DNA of 64,000 nt, taken from Larkinella arboricola. GTDB lineage: Bacteria > Bacteroidota > Bacteroidia > Cytophagales > Spirosomataceae. Shown here piece by piece: positions 7,989-16,766 of the stretch. Where the stretch lies: positions 868,001-932,000 of the forward strand of contig NZ_QLMC01000001.1 of assembly GCF_003259745.1 (NCBI RefSeq), given 5' to 3'. The notes beneath the pieces are model-generated. The model had not been told where the DNA came from and made no database searches. It worked only from the letters and a program-made list of their open reading frames with translations. The translations under genes and the position numbers were made by a program. The first letter of the stretch is position 1; every line of letters starts with the position of its first letter.

Positions 7989-9488
7989 ATGTTATTTAAT
8001 TCGCTCCAGTTCTTATTATTTTTTGTTGTCGTAACGCTGGCGTATTACAGTTTGCCGTGGCGCGGGCGATGGGCGTTGCTGTTGGGGGCCAGTTGTTATT
8101 TCTACATGGTCTTCAAACCGGCTTACATCCTGATCCTGTTTCTGACCATCGTGATCGACTACTACGCCGGAATCTGGCTGGAGCGAACCCAACCCGGTTC
8201 GGCGCGGAGATGGCTGCTAATCATCAGCCTGATTTCCAACGTCGGTATCCTGGCGTTTTTCAAGTATTTTGGATTTTTTACGGATAGCCTCGTCTGGCTG
8301 CTGGATCAGGCTAACCTGGATGGCCCGGCCCAGGCCGTTAACCGAAAAGCCATCAGCCTGCTCAACAAAGTATTGGTGCTATTTGGCCAGCCGGGCACCA
8401 CCTCGTTCAGCATTGTTGATGCCATTTTGCCCATCGGACTGTCGTTTCACACGTTTCAGGCAATGAGCTATACCATCGAGGTCTACCGTGGCAACCAGAA
8501 AGCCGAACGGCATTTCGGGATTTACGCCCTGTACGTGATGTTTTATCCGCAACTGGTGGCCGGGCCAATTGAACGACCGCAGAACGTTCTGCACCAGTTT
8601 CATACGTATTTTCACTTCAATTTCGAGAACCTGAAAGCCGGGCTGATGCAGATGGCCTTCGGTTTTTTCAAGAAAGTGGTCATTGCCGACCGGATGGCCG
8701 AGATCGTTAGCCATGGCTACGACAACCCAACGCAGCACAACGGTCTGACCCTGCTGGTAGCAACGCTGGCCTTCAGTATTCAGATTTACTGCGATTTCTC
8801 CGGGTATTCCGACATTGCCATTGGTGCGGCCCGGACGATGGGCTTCACCCTGATGGAAAACTTCCGAACACCGTATTTTTCGCGTTCCATTGTCGAATTC
8901 TGGCGACGCTGGCACATTTCCCTCTCCACCTGGTTTCGCGACTATCTGTACATTCCGCTGGGCGGTAACCGGGTCGGCCCGTCAAGACGGTATTTGAATG
9001 TCTTTATTGTTTTCCTGGTCAGTGGTTTGTGGCACGGAGCGAGCTGGAACTACGTCATCTGGGGCGGTTTGCACGGCGCCTATCAGCTCATGGCGGGCTG
9101 GCGCGATAAAGCCTTGAGCCGATGGGGCATCACATTTCCGGAGGAGAACAAGGCGTATCAATTGGTGCAACTCCTGCTGACGTTCGTGCTGGTGATGCTG
9201 ACGTGGGTGTTTTTCCGGAACCACAAAGCGCCGGTCGAGAATGCCTTTTATATTCTGGGTAAAATCATCTTTACGCCGTTCGACGGGCCGCTTAGTGCGC
9301 CGTTCAATACCACTGAACTCTGGTTTTGCGTGCTGCTGGTGGCGGTTTTGTTCCTGAAGGAAAAATTCTACCTGACCATCCCGACGCGCAATACCGTGCT
9401 GTTTTTTGTGCTGTTCCCACTGATCTGCCTCCTGTCGTATCTATTCGGCGTCTTTACCTCAAACCAGTTTATCTATTTCCAATTCTAA
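7989..9488 (+). CDS. MBOAT-family O-acyltransferase (AlgI-like)
   Basis: A 499-residue polytopic membrane protein that, in characterised relatives such as AlgI, moves acetyl groups across the inner membrane for O-acetylation of an exported polysaccharide. It starts with the typical MLFNSLQFLLFF, has the FSLWxRWHIS-like segment EFWRRWHISLS, and carries the family histidine signature SGLWHG followed by WGGLHG at about residues 345-362. The length fits AlgI-type members. The next gene encodes a secreted SGNH-type esterase, the usual partner class. The acetylated substrate is unknown, but the upstream transferases suggest a surface glycan. Confidence 0.92.
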   Translation: MLFNSLQFLLFFVVVTLAYYSLPWRGRWALLLGASCYFYMVFKPAYILILFLTIVIDYYAGIWLERTQPGSARRWLLIISLISNVGILAFFKYFGFFTDSLVWLLDQANLDGPAQAVNRKAISLLNKVLVLFGQPGTTSFSIVDAILPIGLSFHTFQAMSYTIEVYRGNQKAERHFGIYALYVMFYPQLVAGPIERPQNVLHQFHTYFHFNFENLKAGLMQMAFGFFKKVVIADRMAEIVSHGYDNPTQHNGLTLLVATLAFSIQIYCDFSGYSDIAIGAARTMGFTLMENFRTPYFSRSIVEFWRRWHISLSTWFRDYLYIPLGGNRVGPSRRYLNVFIVFLVSGLWHGASWNYVIWGGLHGAYQLMAGWRDKALSRWGITFPEENKAYQLVQLLLTFVLVMLTWVFFRNHKAPVENAFYILGKIIFTPFDGPLSAPFNTTELWFCVLLVAVLFLKEKFYLTIPTRNTVLFFVLFPLICLLSYLFGVFTSNQFIYFQF

Positions 9489-9591
9489 ACCATCATTTGC
9501 CGGATTTTAAGCTCAAATGGGCAAACTACACCGGATAACGAGTAGGATTTGTCACTGCGCGACTCTCTGGTCAAAAGCATGGATTACGGAA

Positions 9592-11070
9592 ATGAAAAAG
9601 CTGTCTCAGGGCGTCGCCATACGATTTTTTCTTACGGTTTTTCTGGCCTGGATGGCTGTTGGGGCGAGGCTGGCGGCTCAGGAGCTGCGTTTTGAGTCCG
9701 AAATCAGGGCCTACGAAGCCAAAGCCGTCGATGACCCACCAATTCCGGGTTCTACATTTTTTGTGGGAAGCTCCACCTGGCGGCTTTGGGGGCCCGCGCT
9801 GGAAGAAGATTTTAGCAAATTTAGTCCGGTGAATCGCGGGTTTGGCGGGGCAACCATTCCAGATGTACTGCGCGTTATGGACCGGATCATTCTGCCACAC
9901 TGTCCGGCCCGCATTGTGTTTTCCTGCGGAGGCAACGATCTGGCGGGCGGTGACACACCGGAAACGGTTGTCAACAATTTCAGGACTTTTCTGGCCCGTG
10001 TCTGGCGGGCTAATCCGTTGACGGAAGTGTATTTCGTGTCTAATCGGCATTCGCCCGCCCGCGAAAAATTCCGGAAACAGACCGACCAGTTTAATCGACT
10101 GGTGAAAGCGTTAGCCGGAAAAGTAGACGGTTTGTACTACGTCGATGTGCTTCCGCTGACGGACGGCAAGGATCGCGACCAGTTGTTCATGGCTGACCGG
10201 CTGCACCTGAACCGGGCAGGGCAGCAACGCTGGATTCCAGTCATTACGGCTGCACTGGACGAACGGGATCGGGTGCGCACCAAGCCTAACCTTGATGACG
10301 TAAACCGGAAGCGTGTCACTGCCGGTATTCTGAACGCATCGGAAGTTGCTTCGATGGCATCGCAAAAGCTGAATGTCGTTTTCATTGGCAACAGCATCAC
10401 GGCGGGTGCGGGTTTGCAGGATCGCGAGACGGAAGCCCCGCCGGTGCTGGCGACGGCATACCTGAAGCAGCAGGCCGGTATCGATCAGGTGGCTTTTTCC
10501 AATCAGGGCGTGAGCGGGTATACTACCGTCGATTTTCTGCCCGCTACCAACAAAGCATTTGGCAAGGTGGCGCAGGCTGCCGATGCCTTTAAGAGCGATC
10601 AAACGGGTCAACTGGTCTTTTCGATTGTTCTCGGAACGAACGACAGCGCCATTCAGGGGCCGAACGGTTCGCCGGTTTCGCCCGAGTCGTACCGGACCAA
10701 TCTGAAAACCATTGCCGACCGGCTACTGATGGATTATCCGGGGTGTAAACTGGTGATTCACCGTCCGATCTGGTATAGCCCCACCACCTATAACCGTTCG
10801 AAATATTTGCAGGAAGGGCTGGATCGGTTGCAGAGCTATTTTCCGCAGATTGACGGGCTGGTGGCCGCTTACGCAACCACGCATCCCAGACAGGTTTACG
10901 TGGGCGATACGCAGGGATTCAACTATTTCAGGACGCACTACCTGACAGATTTTCGGCACGAAACCGGCCAGCAGGGGACCTTTTACCTGCATCCGAACAA
11001 GAAGGGATCGGCAACCCTGGGCATTTTCTGGGCCGAAGCAATCCGGAAAGCCGTGCAGCCCGTAAACTGA
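9592..11070 (+). CDS. Secreted protein with two tandem SGNH/GDSL hydrolase domains
   Basis: Predicted periplasmic or outer-surface esterase or acyltransferase of 492 residues. A signal peptide (about 1-29) ends at ARLAA-QE. Domain 1 (about 45-225) has FVGSS (block I, Ser61), NRGFGG (block II), GGND (Asn115) and DRLH (Asp202, His205). Domain 2 (about 258-490) has FIGNS (Ser268), NQGVSG, GTND (Asn350) and YLHPN (His467). In domain 2 the residue three before His is Phe rather than Asp. The ATG at 9592 is chosen because it begins the signal peptide; an ATG at 9517 would add a non-signal leader. It follows the MBOAT gene by about 100 nt, so it may finish or reverse the O-acylation. Confidence 0.85.
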   Translation: MKKLSQGVAIRFFLTVFLAWMAVGARLAAQELRFESEIRAYEAKAVDDPPIPGSTFFVGSSTWRLWGPALEEDFSKFSPVNRGFGGATIPDVLRVMDRIILPHCPARIVFSCGGNDLAGGDTPETVVNNFRTFLARVWRANPLTEVYFVSNRHSPAREKFRKQTDQFNRLVKALAGKVDGLYYVDVLPLTDGKDRDQLFMADRLHLNRAGQQRWIPVITAALDERDRVRTKPNLDDVNRKRVTAGILNASEVASMASQKLNVVFIGNSITAGAGLQDRETEAPPVLATAYLKQQAGIDQVAFSNQGVSGYTTVDFLPATNKAFGKVAQAADAFKSDQTGQLVFSIVLGTNDSAIQGPNGSPVSPESYRTNLKTIADRLLMDYPGCKLVIHRPIWYSPTTYNRSKYLQEGLDRLQSYFPQIDGLVAAYATTHPRQVYVGDTQGFNYFRTHYLTDFRHETGQQGTFYLHPNKKGSATLGIFWAEAIRKAVQPVN

Positions 11071-11075
11071 AGAGA

Positions 11076-12050
11076 TTACCGCCCGATGGCCACTTTCCGC
11101 AGAATCGAATCGATAATCTGCAACGTGGTCACGCCATCGGCTTCGGCTTCGTAATTGAGCAGAATCCGGTGGTTGAACACGTCGGGGGCCACTTCCTTGA
11201 TGTCTTCCGGCAGGACATAATCGCGCTGGTCGAAGTAGGCGAGGGCTTTGGCGGCCCGGTTGAGGTGGATGCTGGCGCGCGGAGAAACCCCGTACTGGAT
11301 ATACCGGGCTTCGTCGCGCAGGTTGTAATCAAGCGGTCGGCGGGTCGCAAACACCAGTTCGATGATGTAGCGTTCGAGCGTCTCCGACATCGTGATTTTG
11401 TTGATTTCGTTCTTAATCCCGAAAATGTCATCTTTGTCCAGCACCGGCTGCACTTCGTAATCAAAGTTGAGGTTGGCCATCCGGCGCATCACCTCCAGTT
11501 CCTCATCCCGCGACAGGTACCCCACAAAAACCTTCATCATAAACCGGTCGATCTGGGCTTCCGGCAGCGGGTAGGTTCCTTCCTGCTCCACGGGGTTCTG
11601 CGTAGCCAGCACCAGAAACGGCTTATCGAGCACAAACGTTTCTTCACCGATCGTTACCTGTTTTTCCTGCATGGCTTCCAGCAGGGCCGACTGCACCTTG
11701 GCGGGCGAGCGGTTTACTTCATCGGCCAGAATCAGGTTGGCAAAAATCGGCCCCTGCTTTACTTCAAAATCGCCCGATTTCTGGTTGAAGATCATCGTAC
11801 CGACCAGATCGGCGGGTAGCAAATCCGGTGTGAACTGAATTCGCTGAAAATCGAGCTGTAATGCCTTTGCCAGCGTGTTAATGGTCAGGGTCTTGGCCAG
11901 TCCGGGAACGCCTTCCAGAAGAATATGTCCGCCGGTAAACAAACCAATCAGCAGCCGGTTGAGCAGGGCTTGCTGCCCCACCACCACCTTGCTCATTTCC
12001 TCAAACACCTGCCGGATTTTGGCATGATACATAATATCTGCTGAAGTCAT
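11076..12050 (-). CDS. MoxR-family AAA+ ATPase
   Basis: A 324-residue cytoplasmic AAA+ chaperone-like ATPase. Walker A is GVPGLAKT (47-54), Walker B is LILADEVNR (about 108-116), and the sensor and helical lid regions follow. MoxR proteins help mature or assemble partner complexes, usually von Willebrand A-domain proteins encoded next door. No such partner (DUF58, VWA or BatA-like) is adjacent here: the downstream neighbour on the same strand is a convergent SGNH gene ending 5 nt away, and upstream lies prmC. Its client is therefore unknown. Confidence 0.93.
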   Translation of the reverse strand: MTSADIMYHAKIRQVFEEMSKVVVGQQALLNRLLIGLFTGGHILLEGVPGLAKTLTINTLAKALQLDFQRIQFTPDLLPADLVGTMIFNQKSGDFEVKQGPIFANLILADEVNRSPAKVQSALLEAMQEKQVTIGEETFVLDKPFLVLATQNPVEQEGTYPLPEAQIDRFMMKVFVGYLSRDEELEVMRRMANLNFDYEVQPVLDKDDIFGIKNEINKITMSETLERYIIELVFATRRPLDYNLRDEARYIQYGVSPRASIHLNRAAKALAYFDQRDYVLPEDIKEVAPDVFNHRILLNYEAEADGVTTLQIIDSILRKVAIGR

Positions 12051-12090
12051 GGGGTAGAAATAATAAGCCAGGGCGCTCTGCCCGGACTTA

Positions 12091-12939
12091 TTACGATTTA
12101 ATCGCTTTTACAAATCGCTCCTTGCCGTGAATGTCTTTAAAAATCTGAACGTTATGGTAGCCGCGTTCTTCAAAAACCTGCTGGGTCTGCGGACCAAACC
12201 GTTCGTTGATTTCGACGTAACAGCCCCCGCCCGGATTCAGGTGCTGCTGCCCGAAATCGGCAACGGCCTTGTAAAAAAGCAGCGGGTCCTGATCTTCTAC
12301 AAATAACGCTAAATGCGGTTCATACCGTAAAACGTTTGTATCCATATGTTCCGCTTCCGACAGCGTAACGTACGGCGGGTTGCTGACCACGCACTCAAAC
12401 CGGCGGTTTTCTGCCCCAACGTTCAGGATATCGCGCTGCTCAAATTCTACCTCGGCCAGCAGGGTGCGGGCGTTCAGTTGGGCCACTTCGAGCGCTTCCG
12501 GTGACAAATCCCAGGCCAGTACGGATGCCTGCGGCAGAAACCGGGCCAGCGTGACGGCAATACAGCCGCTTCCGGTGCCGAGGTCGATAATGTTCAGCTG
12601 GCCGGTGGTTTCGGCGTAATCCCGGACGATGAGCCGGATCAGTTCTTCGGTTTCGGGGCGCGGAATCAGCACGGCGGGAGACACCTGAAACTCCAGTCCG
12701 CAAAACTCCGTGGTGCCGATGAGGTGCTGAATGGGTTCCTGGTTATTGAGCCGCCGGATCAGTTCGTCCCAGTCAGGTTGCGGTGGGGTTGTCGGAATCG
12801 GTTTTCCGGCGACCACGTCGGTTCGGCGCAGCAACAGAAAATGTTCCAGTAATAAAAATACAATGGCGCGGGCTTCTTCCGGGCGGTATCCCTGCAATTG
12901 ACCCACCAGCGAATCAAATAGCGACTTGGCTGTATGCAT
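12091..12939 (-). CDS. prmC: Peptide chain release factor N5-glutamine methyltransferase PrmC
   Basis: Methylates the glutamine of the GGQ motif in release factors RF1 and RF2, using S-adenosylmethionine. The 282 residues comprise an N-terminal helical domain (about 1-80), a PRPETEEL segment (94-101), the SAM motif DLGTGSG (119-125) and the catalytic NPPY motif (187-190). All are as in HemK/PrmC and the length is normal. It lies 40 nt upstream of moxR on the same strand and is divergent from ribD. Confidence 0.95.
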   Translation of the reverse strand: MHTAKSLFDSLVGQLQGYRPEEARAIVFLLLEHFLLLRRTDVVAGKPIPTTPPQPDWDELIRRLNNQEPIQHLIGTTEFCGLEFQVSPAVLIPRPETEELIRLIVRDYAETTGQLNIIDLGTGSGCIAVTLARFLPQASVLAWDLSPEALEVAQLNARTLLAEVEFEQRDILNVGAENRRFECVVSNPPYVTLSEAEHMDTNVLRYEPHLALFVEDQDPLLFYKAVADFGQQHLNPGGGCYVEINERFGPQTQQVFEERGYHNVQIFKDIHGKERFVKAIKS

Positions 12940-13041
12940 GCGGACGTAAATTTTGCGTAAATCTAAACCTTCATCAGACAGATTTTACCGATTTGCCGGA
13001 TTTCTTTACTTTCGGTACCTATAAACCATCTTCTGAAACCG

Positions 13042-14073
13042 TTGATCGACGATTCTCTCTTTATGTTTCGTGCCCTCGAACTGGCTAAGCTGGGTCGGGG
13101 GCATGTTAGTCCCAACCCGCTGGTGGGCTGCGTAATTGTATACAATGGGCACATAATTGGCGAAGGCTGGCACCGGCAATACGGCGGACCGCACGCCGAA
13201 GTGAATGCCGTGCGGTCGGTAACAGACGAGTCGCTGCTGCCCGAATCGACGGTGTATGTCACGCTGGAACCGTGTTCTCATTTTGGGAAAACGCCCCCCT
13301 GCGCCGATTTGTTAATTGAAAAAAAGGTAAAAAAGGTGGTCGTCTGCAACGATGACCCCAATCCGCTGGTGGCCGGGAAAGGACTGGCCAAGCTGCGGGC
13401 GGCCGGTATTGACGTCGAAACCGGGCTGCTGGCCGATCAGGGCCGCGAATTAAACCGCCGGTTTTTTACCTTTATTGAGCAAAAACGACCGTACCTGATC
13501 TTAAAATGGGCCGAAACCGCCGACGGTTTTATGGCTCCGGCTGATTTCCGGCCGGTTCCAATCAGCGGATCGTTATCGCGACAGCTTGTGCACAAATGGC
13601 GGACGGAAGAAGATGCCTTTCTGATTGGTACTAACACCGCCCGTTACGACAATCCCCAGTTGAACGTACGGCTTTGGAGCGGGCGAAATCCGGTGCGGAT
13701 TGTCATTGATAAACAATTGACGTTACCGCCTTCCCTGCATCTTTTCGACGGTTCGCAGCCCACGCTGGTGTATTCGGTGGTGCGCCCTGAAGCCGAAATG
13801 GTCGGGGGTGTCAAATACATTACGCTGGATCCGGAAGCCGATTTCCTGCCGCAATTGCTTGCCGATTTATACCAGCAGAAAATTCAGTCGGTGGTGGTGG
13901 AAGGCGGAGCGGGCGTATTGGAAAGTTTTCTGGCCTCCGGCGTTTGGGATGAAGGTAAGGTTTTTAAAAGCTCAACGGTGCTGGGCAACGGGTTGGCGGC
14001 CCCGGTGGTCCGGGGGCGGTTGGTCCATACTGAGCGGATTGGCGACGACTGGCTGATGACGTACCGAAACTAG
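13042..14073 (+). CDS. ribD: Bifunctional riboflavin biosynthesis deaminase/reductase RibD
   Basis: Performs two consecutive steps of riboflavin synthesis: deamination of the pyrimidine intermediate and NADPH-dependent side-chain reduction. The deaminase domain has the zinc ligands HAE (51-53) and PCSHFGKTPPC (77-87). The reductase domain follows from about residue 145 (KRPYLILKWAETADGF). I prefer the TTG start at 13042 because family members carry about seven residues before MFRALELA; the ATG at 13063 is the alternative. Its last four bases overlap the convergent nagA stop. No FMN riboswitch was recognised upstream. Confidence 0.93.
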   Translation: MIDDSLFMFRALELAKLGRGHVSPNPLVGCVIVYNGHIIGEGWHRQYGGPHAEVNAVRSVTDESLLPESTVYVTLEPCSHFGKTPPCADLLIEKKVKKVVVCNDDPNPLVAGKGLAKLRAAGIDVETGLLADQGRELNRRFFTFIEQKRPYLILKWAETADGFMAPADFRPVPISGSLSRQLVHKWRTEEDAFLIGTNTARYDNPQLNVRLWSGRNPVRIVIDKQLTLPPSLHLFDGSQPTLVYSVVRPEAEMVGGVKYITLDPEADFLPQLLADLYQQKIQSVVVEGGAGVLESFLASGVWDEGKVFKSSTVLGNGLAAPVVRGRLVHTERIGDDWLMTYRN

Positions 14074-15224
14074 CGCGAACGGTTTTGAAACTGCCCGTTG
14101 GCGATTACCTCAGAAACCGCCAACGCGTCGGTTAAAACGACCAGATTGGCCACAAAACCCGCCTGAATTTTTCCCAACGTATTGCCCAGTCCCATGATTT
14201 CAGCCGGAACGGTCGATGCCATCCGGAAGGCTTCGGCAGGCTCCAGCCCGACATACTGAATACCGTTCCGAACCGCGTCGAGCAGCGTAATTGCCGAACC
14301 CGCCAGCTTGCCTTCGTGGTTTGTGTAGCGCCCGTTTTCGTACTGAATCACCAGATCTTCCAGAGCGTGGGAAGGGCGGGGTGGGTTGGCAAACATGGCG
14401 TCCGAAATCAGAAAAAGCCGTTCATTCAGCAGACGTTTCGCCACGCGGATGCTGGCCCAGTCGCAATGAAAACCGTCGGCGACGATGCTGGCCCGGACCG
14501 TTGGATGGTCAAAAATGGCCCCCACGGTACCCGGTTCGCGGCTTTCGAACGGGCGCATGGCGTTGTACAGATGCGTAGCCAGCGGAATTCCCGCGTTAAA
14601 TACCGCCGTGGCTTGCTGGTAAGTAGCGTTGCTGTGGCCCACCGAAAGCCGGATGGGCGTAGTACGGGTTTGTTCAAGCAGGCGGCTCAGTTGTTCCGGG
14701 TGAAAAATTTCGGGGGCCACCGTCAGAATCCGAATAACCTCCCGGCCTTTTTCCAGTAATTCATCCAGTTCTGCATCAACCGGTGGCCGAACGTGCGTTA
14801 CGCTGTGTACCCCCCGTTTTTCAGGGTTGATGTACGGTCCTTCCACGTGCAGACCAAGAACACCGTTCGGAGCCGTCTTTTGTCCTATCCGAACGGCTTC
14901 CACGGCTTTCAGCGTTCTGTCAAACGAGGTGGAGTAAAGCGTGGGCAACACCGAGGTCGTCCCGTTTTTCAGGTGCGTCTGGTAAATATGGGCAACGGTT
15001 TCGGCCGTGGGCGATTCATTCAGGCAGACGTCGGAGCCGCCGTAAAGTTGCAGATCGACAAAGCCGGGTACCAGCCATTGGCCCCGTAAATCAATACCGT
15101 CGGCGTCATTTGGCCCGCCCGTGCAGACTTCCTGAATCAATCCGTTTGCCACCCGAACCGATGCGCCGTGCAGCACGTCGTTTCCGGTAAAAACCGTGGC
15201 GTTATACAGCGTGAAGTCCTGCAT
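14070..15224 (-). CDS. nagA: N-acetylglucosamine-6-phosphate deacetylase NagA
   Basis: Removes the acetyl group from GlcNAc-6-phosphate in amino sugar and peptidoglycan recycling; cytoplasmic amidohydrolase superfamily. The 384 residues have PGFVDLQLYGG near the N-terminus, the metal site GLHVEGPYINPEKRG (near 124-138), GHSNAT (near 197) and the catalytic Asp in LISDAMFANP (near 273). The stop overlaps the end of convergent ribD by four bases. It is 19 nt downstream of aroE on the same strand, so they are probably co-transcribed without sharing a pathway. Confidence 0.94.
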   Translation of the reverse strand: MQDFTLYNATVFTGNDVLHGASVRVANGLIQEVCTGGPNDADGIDLRGQWLVPGFVDLQLYGGSDVCLNESPTAETVAHIYQTHLKNGTTSVLPTLYSTSFDRTLKAVEAVRIGQKTAPNGVLGLHVEGPYINPEKRGVHSVTHVRPPVDAELDELLEKGREVIRILTVAPEIFHPEQLSRLLEQTRTTPIRLSVGHSNATYQQATAVFNAGIPLATHLYNAMRPFESREPGTVGAIFDHPTVRASIVADGFHCDWASIRVAKRLLNERLFLISDAMFANPPRPSHALEDLVIQYENGRYTNHEGKLAGSAITLLDAVRNGIQYVGLEPAEAFRMASTVPAEIMGLGNTLGKIQAGFVANLVVLTDALAVSEVIANGQFQNRSR

Positions 15225-15243
15225 GATGGCGTCGTTTTATGGC

Positions 15244-15996
15244 TTACAGATTCCAGATCTCCCAGGCTTTTTCGGCTTGCAGGTAGAGCATCGGCAGCCC
15301 GTTGTGCGTAGCGGCTCCGTGTTCACGGCCTTGCTGCAAAAACCGCGTTTCGGCGGGGTTGTACACCAGATCGTAGAGCAAATGACCCCTGGTCAGCATC
15401 CCGTAGGGAATGGCCGGGCTGGCTTCCACCCTGGGGTAGGTGCCAACGGGTGAGGTGTTGATAATCAGGCGGTATTCGTCCAGGATCTCCGGGCTGATGG
15501 ACTCGTAGGATAACGCTTCGGCGGTTTGCTGACGCGAAACGAGCCGATAGCGGATTTGCAGATCACCGAGTGCCGCAATCACGGCTTTGGCCGCTCCGCC
15601 GTTGCCGAGCACCAGCGCCTGAAGCGATGCTGGAAGCAGATCGAGGGACTGTAACCATTGTTCGAGCGAAAGCCGAAAACCGTAATAATCCGTATTGTAG
15701 CCGATTTTCCGGCCGTCCCGTAAAATTCGGATGGTGTTGACGGCTCCGATTCGGCCCGCCGACGCCGGATCCAGTTCATCGAGAAATGGAATAATAGCCT
15801 GCTTGTGCGGAATCGTTACGTTCAGGCCAACCAGATCGGGCGTGGAGGCAATCAGTTGCGGAAAAGCCGTCAGGTCAGGAAGCTCGAACAGGTCGTAACG
15901 GCTGTCCGGAATGCCTTCTTTCTCAAACTTCTCGGTAAAATATTTTTGGGAAAACGAGTGGGTTAGCGGGTATCCAATGAGTCCGTAGCGGTGCAT
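15244..15996 (-). CDS. aroE: Shikimate dehydrogenase AroE
   Basis: Reduces 3-dehydroshikimate to shikimate with NADPH in aromatic amino acid synthesis. The 250 residues show the substrate site YPLTHSFSQ (near 8-16), NVTIPHK (with the catalytic Lys), GAVNTI, and NTDYYGF (Asp for shikimate). The NADP-binding LVLGNGGAAKAV follows, and the C-terminus has NGLPMLYLQAEKAWEIW. The length is slightly below the usual 260-280, typical of Bacteroidota AroE. Confidence 0.94.
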   Translation of the reverse strand: MHRYGLIGYPLTHSFSQKYFTEKFEKEGIPDSRYDLFELPDLTAFPQLIASTPDLVGLNVTIPHKQAIIPFLDELDPASAGRIGAVNTIRILRDGRKIGYNTDYYGFRLSLEQWLQSLDLLPASLQALVLGNGGAAKAVIAALGDLQIRYRLVSRQQTAEALSYESISPEILDEYRLIINTSPVGTYPRVEASPAIPYGMLTRGHLLYDLVYNPAETRFLQQGREHGAATHNGLPMLYLQAEKAWEIWNL

Positions 15997-16059
15997 AAAT
16001 AGGCGTAAATCGGTTGCCCAAAACTACGACCAAAACCGATAGGACCGGTAAAAAACAGA

Positions 16060-16608
16060 TTAAATTGCACCGTTGACCACCACCGAAAAAATCGCGTCCT
16101 GAATCCGGATGGTATCGGTTTGCGACTGTCCCGGTGCGGCGCTTTCCGGGTCGATAACGAACGTAGCATTCAGGTGTCCGTCCAGTTGCCGGGTTTTTGG
16201 GTTGTACTTATCAATCGTAATTTCGTTTGCTTCGGGAGCCGCATGATAGAGGTTGTACCGGATGCCGGTGGTATTCTCGCCGATGCGGGTGTAGAGCCAG
16301 ACCGAGAGGGGCGTGCCGTTTAGCGCATCCCAGCGGGTCGCCTGTAACGGGTAACGGCCGGTTCTGATGGGGAGTTGGTTGATACTTAGCCACTGAACTT
16401 CGCCATGTGTGCGGAAGCTACCACATTCTTCGACCATCAGATTGATGCTGTCGCGGTTAAAAAAAGTCGCGGATGGCGACGCCGACCACTCCTGTTTGTT
16501 TTTCAGAGCCATGAAGTTACCGCAGTTCGGGAGCTGGGGAACGCCTATTTTTTTATTGTCACAGTTCAACAGAAACCCAATTAAAGTCAGTAAAAGAATA
16601 TTCTTCAT
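16060..16608 (-). CDS. Small predicted lipoprotein of unknown function
   Basis: 182 residues. A short hydrophobic signal ends in LIGFLLNC, a plausible lipobox with Cys at about 16, so it is probably membrane-anchored in the periplasm or at the outer membrane. The mature part is beta-rich. A C-terminal stretch (KTRQLDGHLNATFVID then DTIRIQDAIFSVV) resembles small Bacteroidota lipoproteins of the DUF6252 type, but I am not sure of the family. It lies 63 nt upstream of aroE on the same strand. No function can be assigned. Confidence 0.72.
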   Translation of the reverse strand: MKNILLLTLIGFLLNCDNKKIGVPQLPNCGNFMALKNKQEWSASPSATFFNRDSINLMVEECGSFRTHGEVQWLSINQLPIRTGRYPLQATRWDALNGTPLSVWLYTRIGENTTGIRYNLYHAAPEANEITIDKYNPKTRQLDGHLNATFVIDPESAAPGQSQTDTIRIQDAIFSVVVNGAI

Positions 16609-16766
16609 GGTGGGATGGTGGGTAGCGGTTATCTCGATGTGTTAATGACCGTTTAGACGGAGCAAGGGTTTAAAAGACACATCAAAAAATTAACTATTTA
16701 CTAAAACCGGATCGGGCACTTTCGCAATTAAACTCGGATATTTGCAGCCAGACTTTCGAGTAGCGT

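Noticed and set aside
12940-13041. FMN riboswitch in front of ribD
   Set aside because: The spacer is only about 100 nt, mostly AT-rich, and lacks the conserved RFN-element segments.
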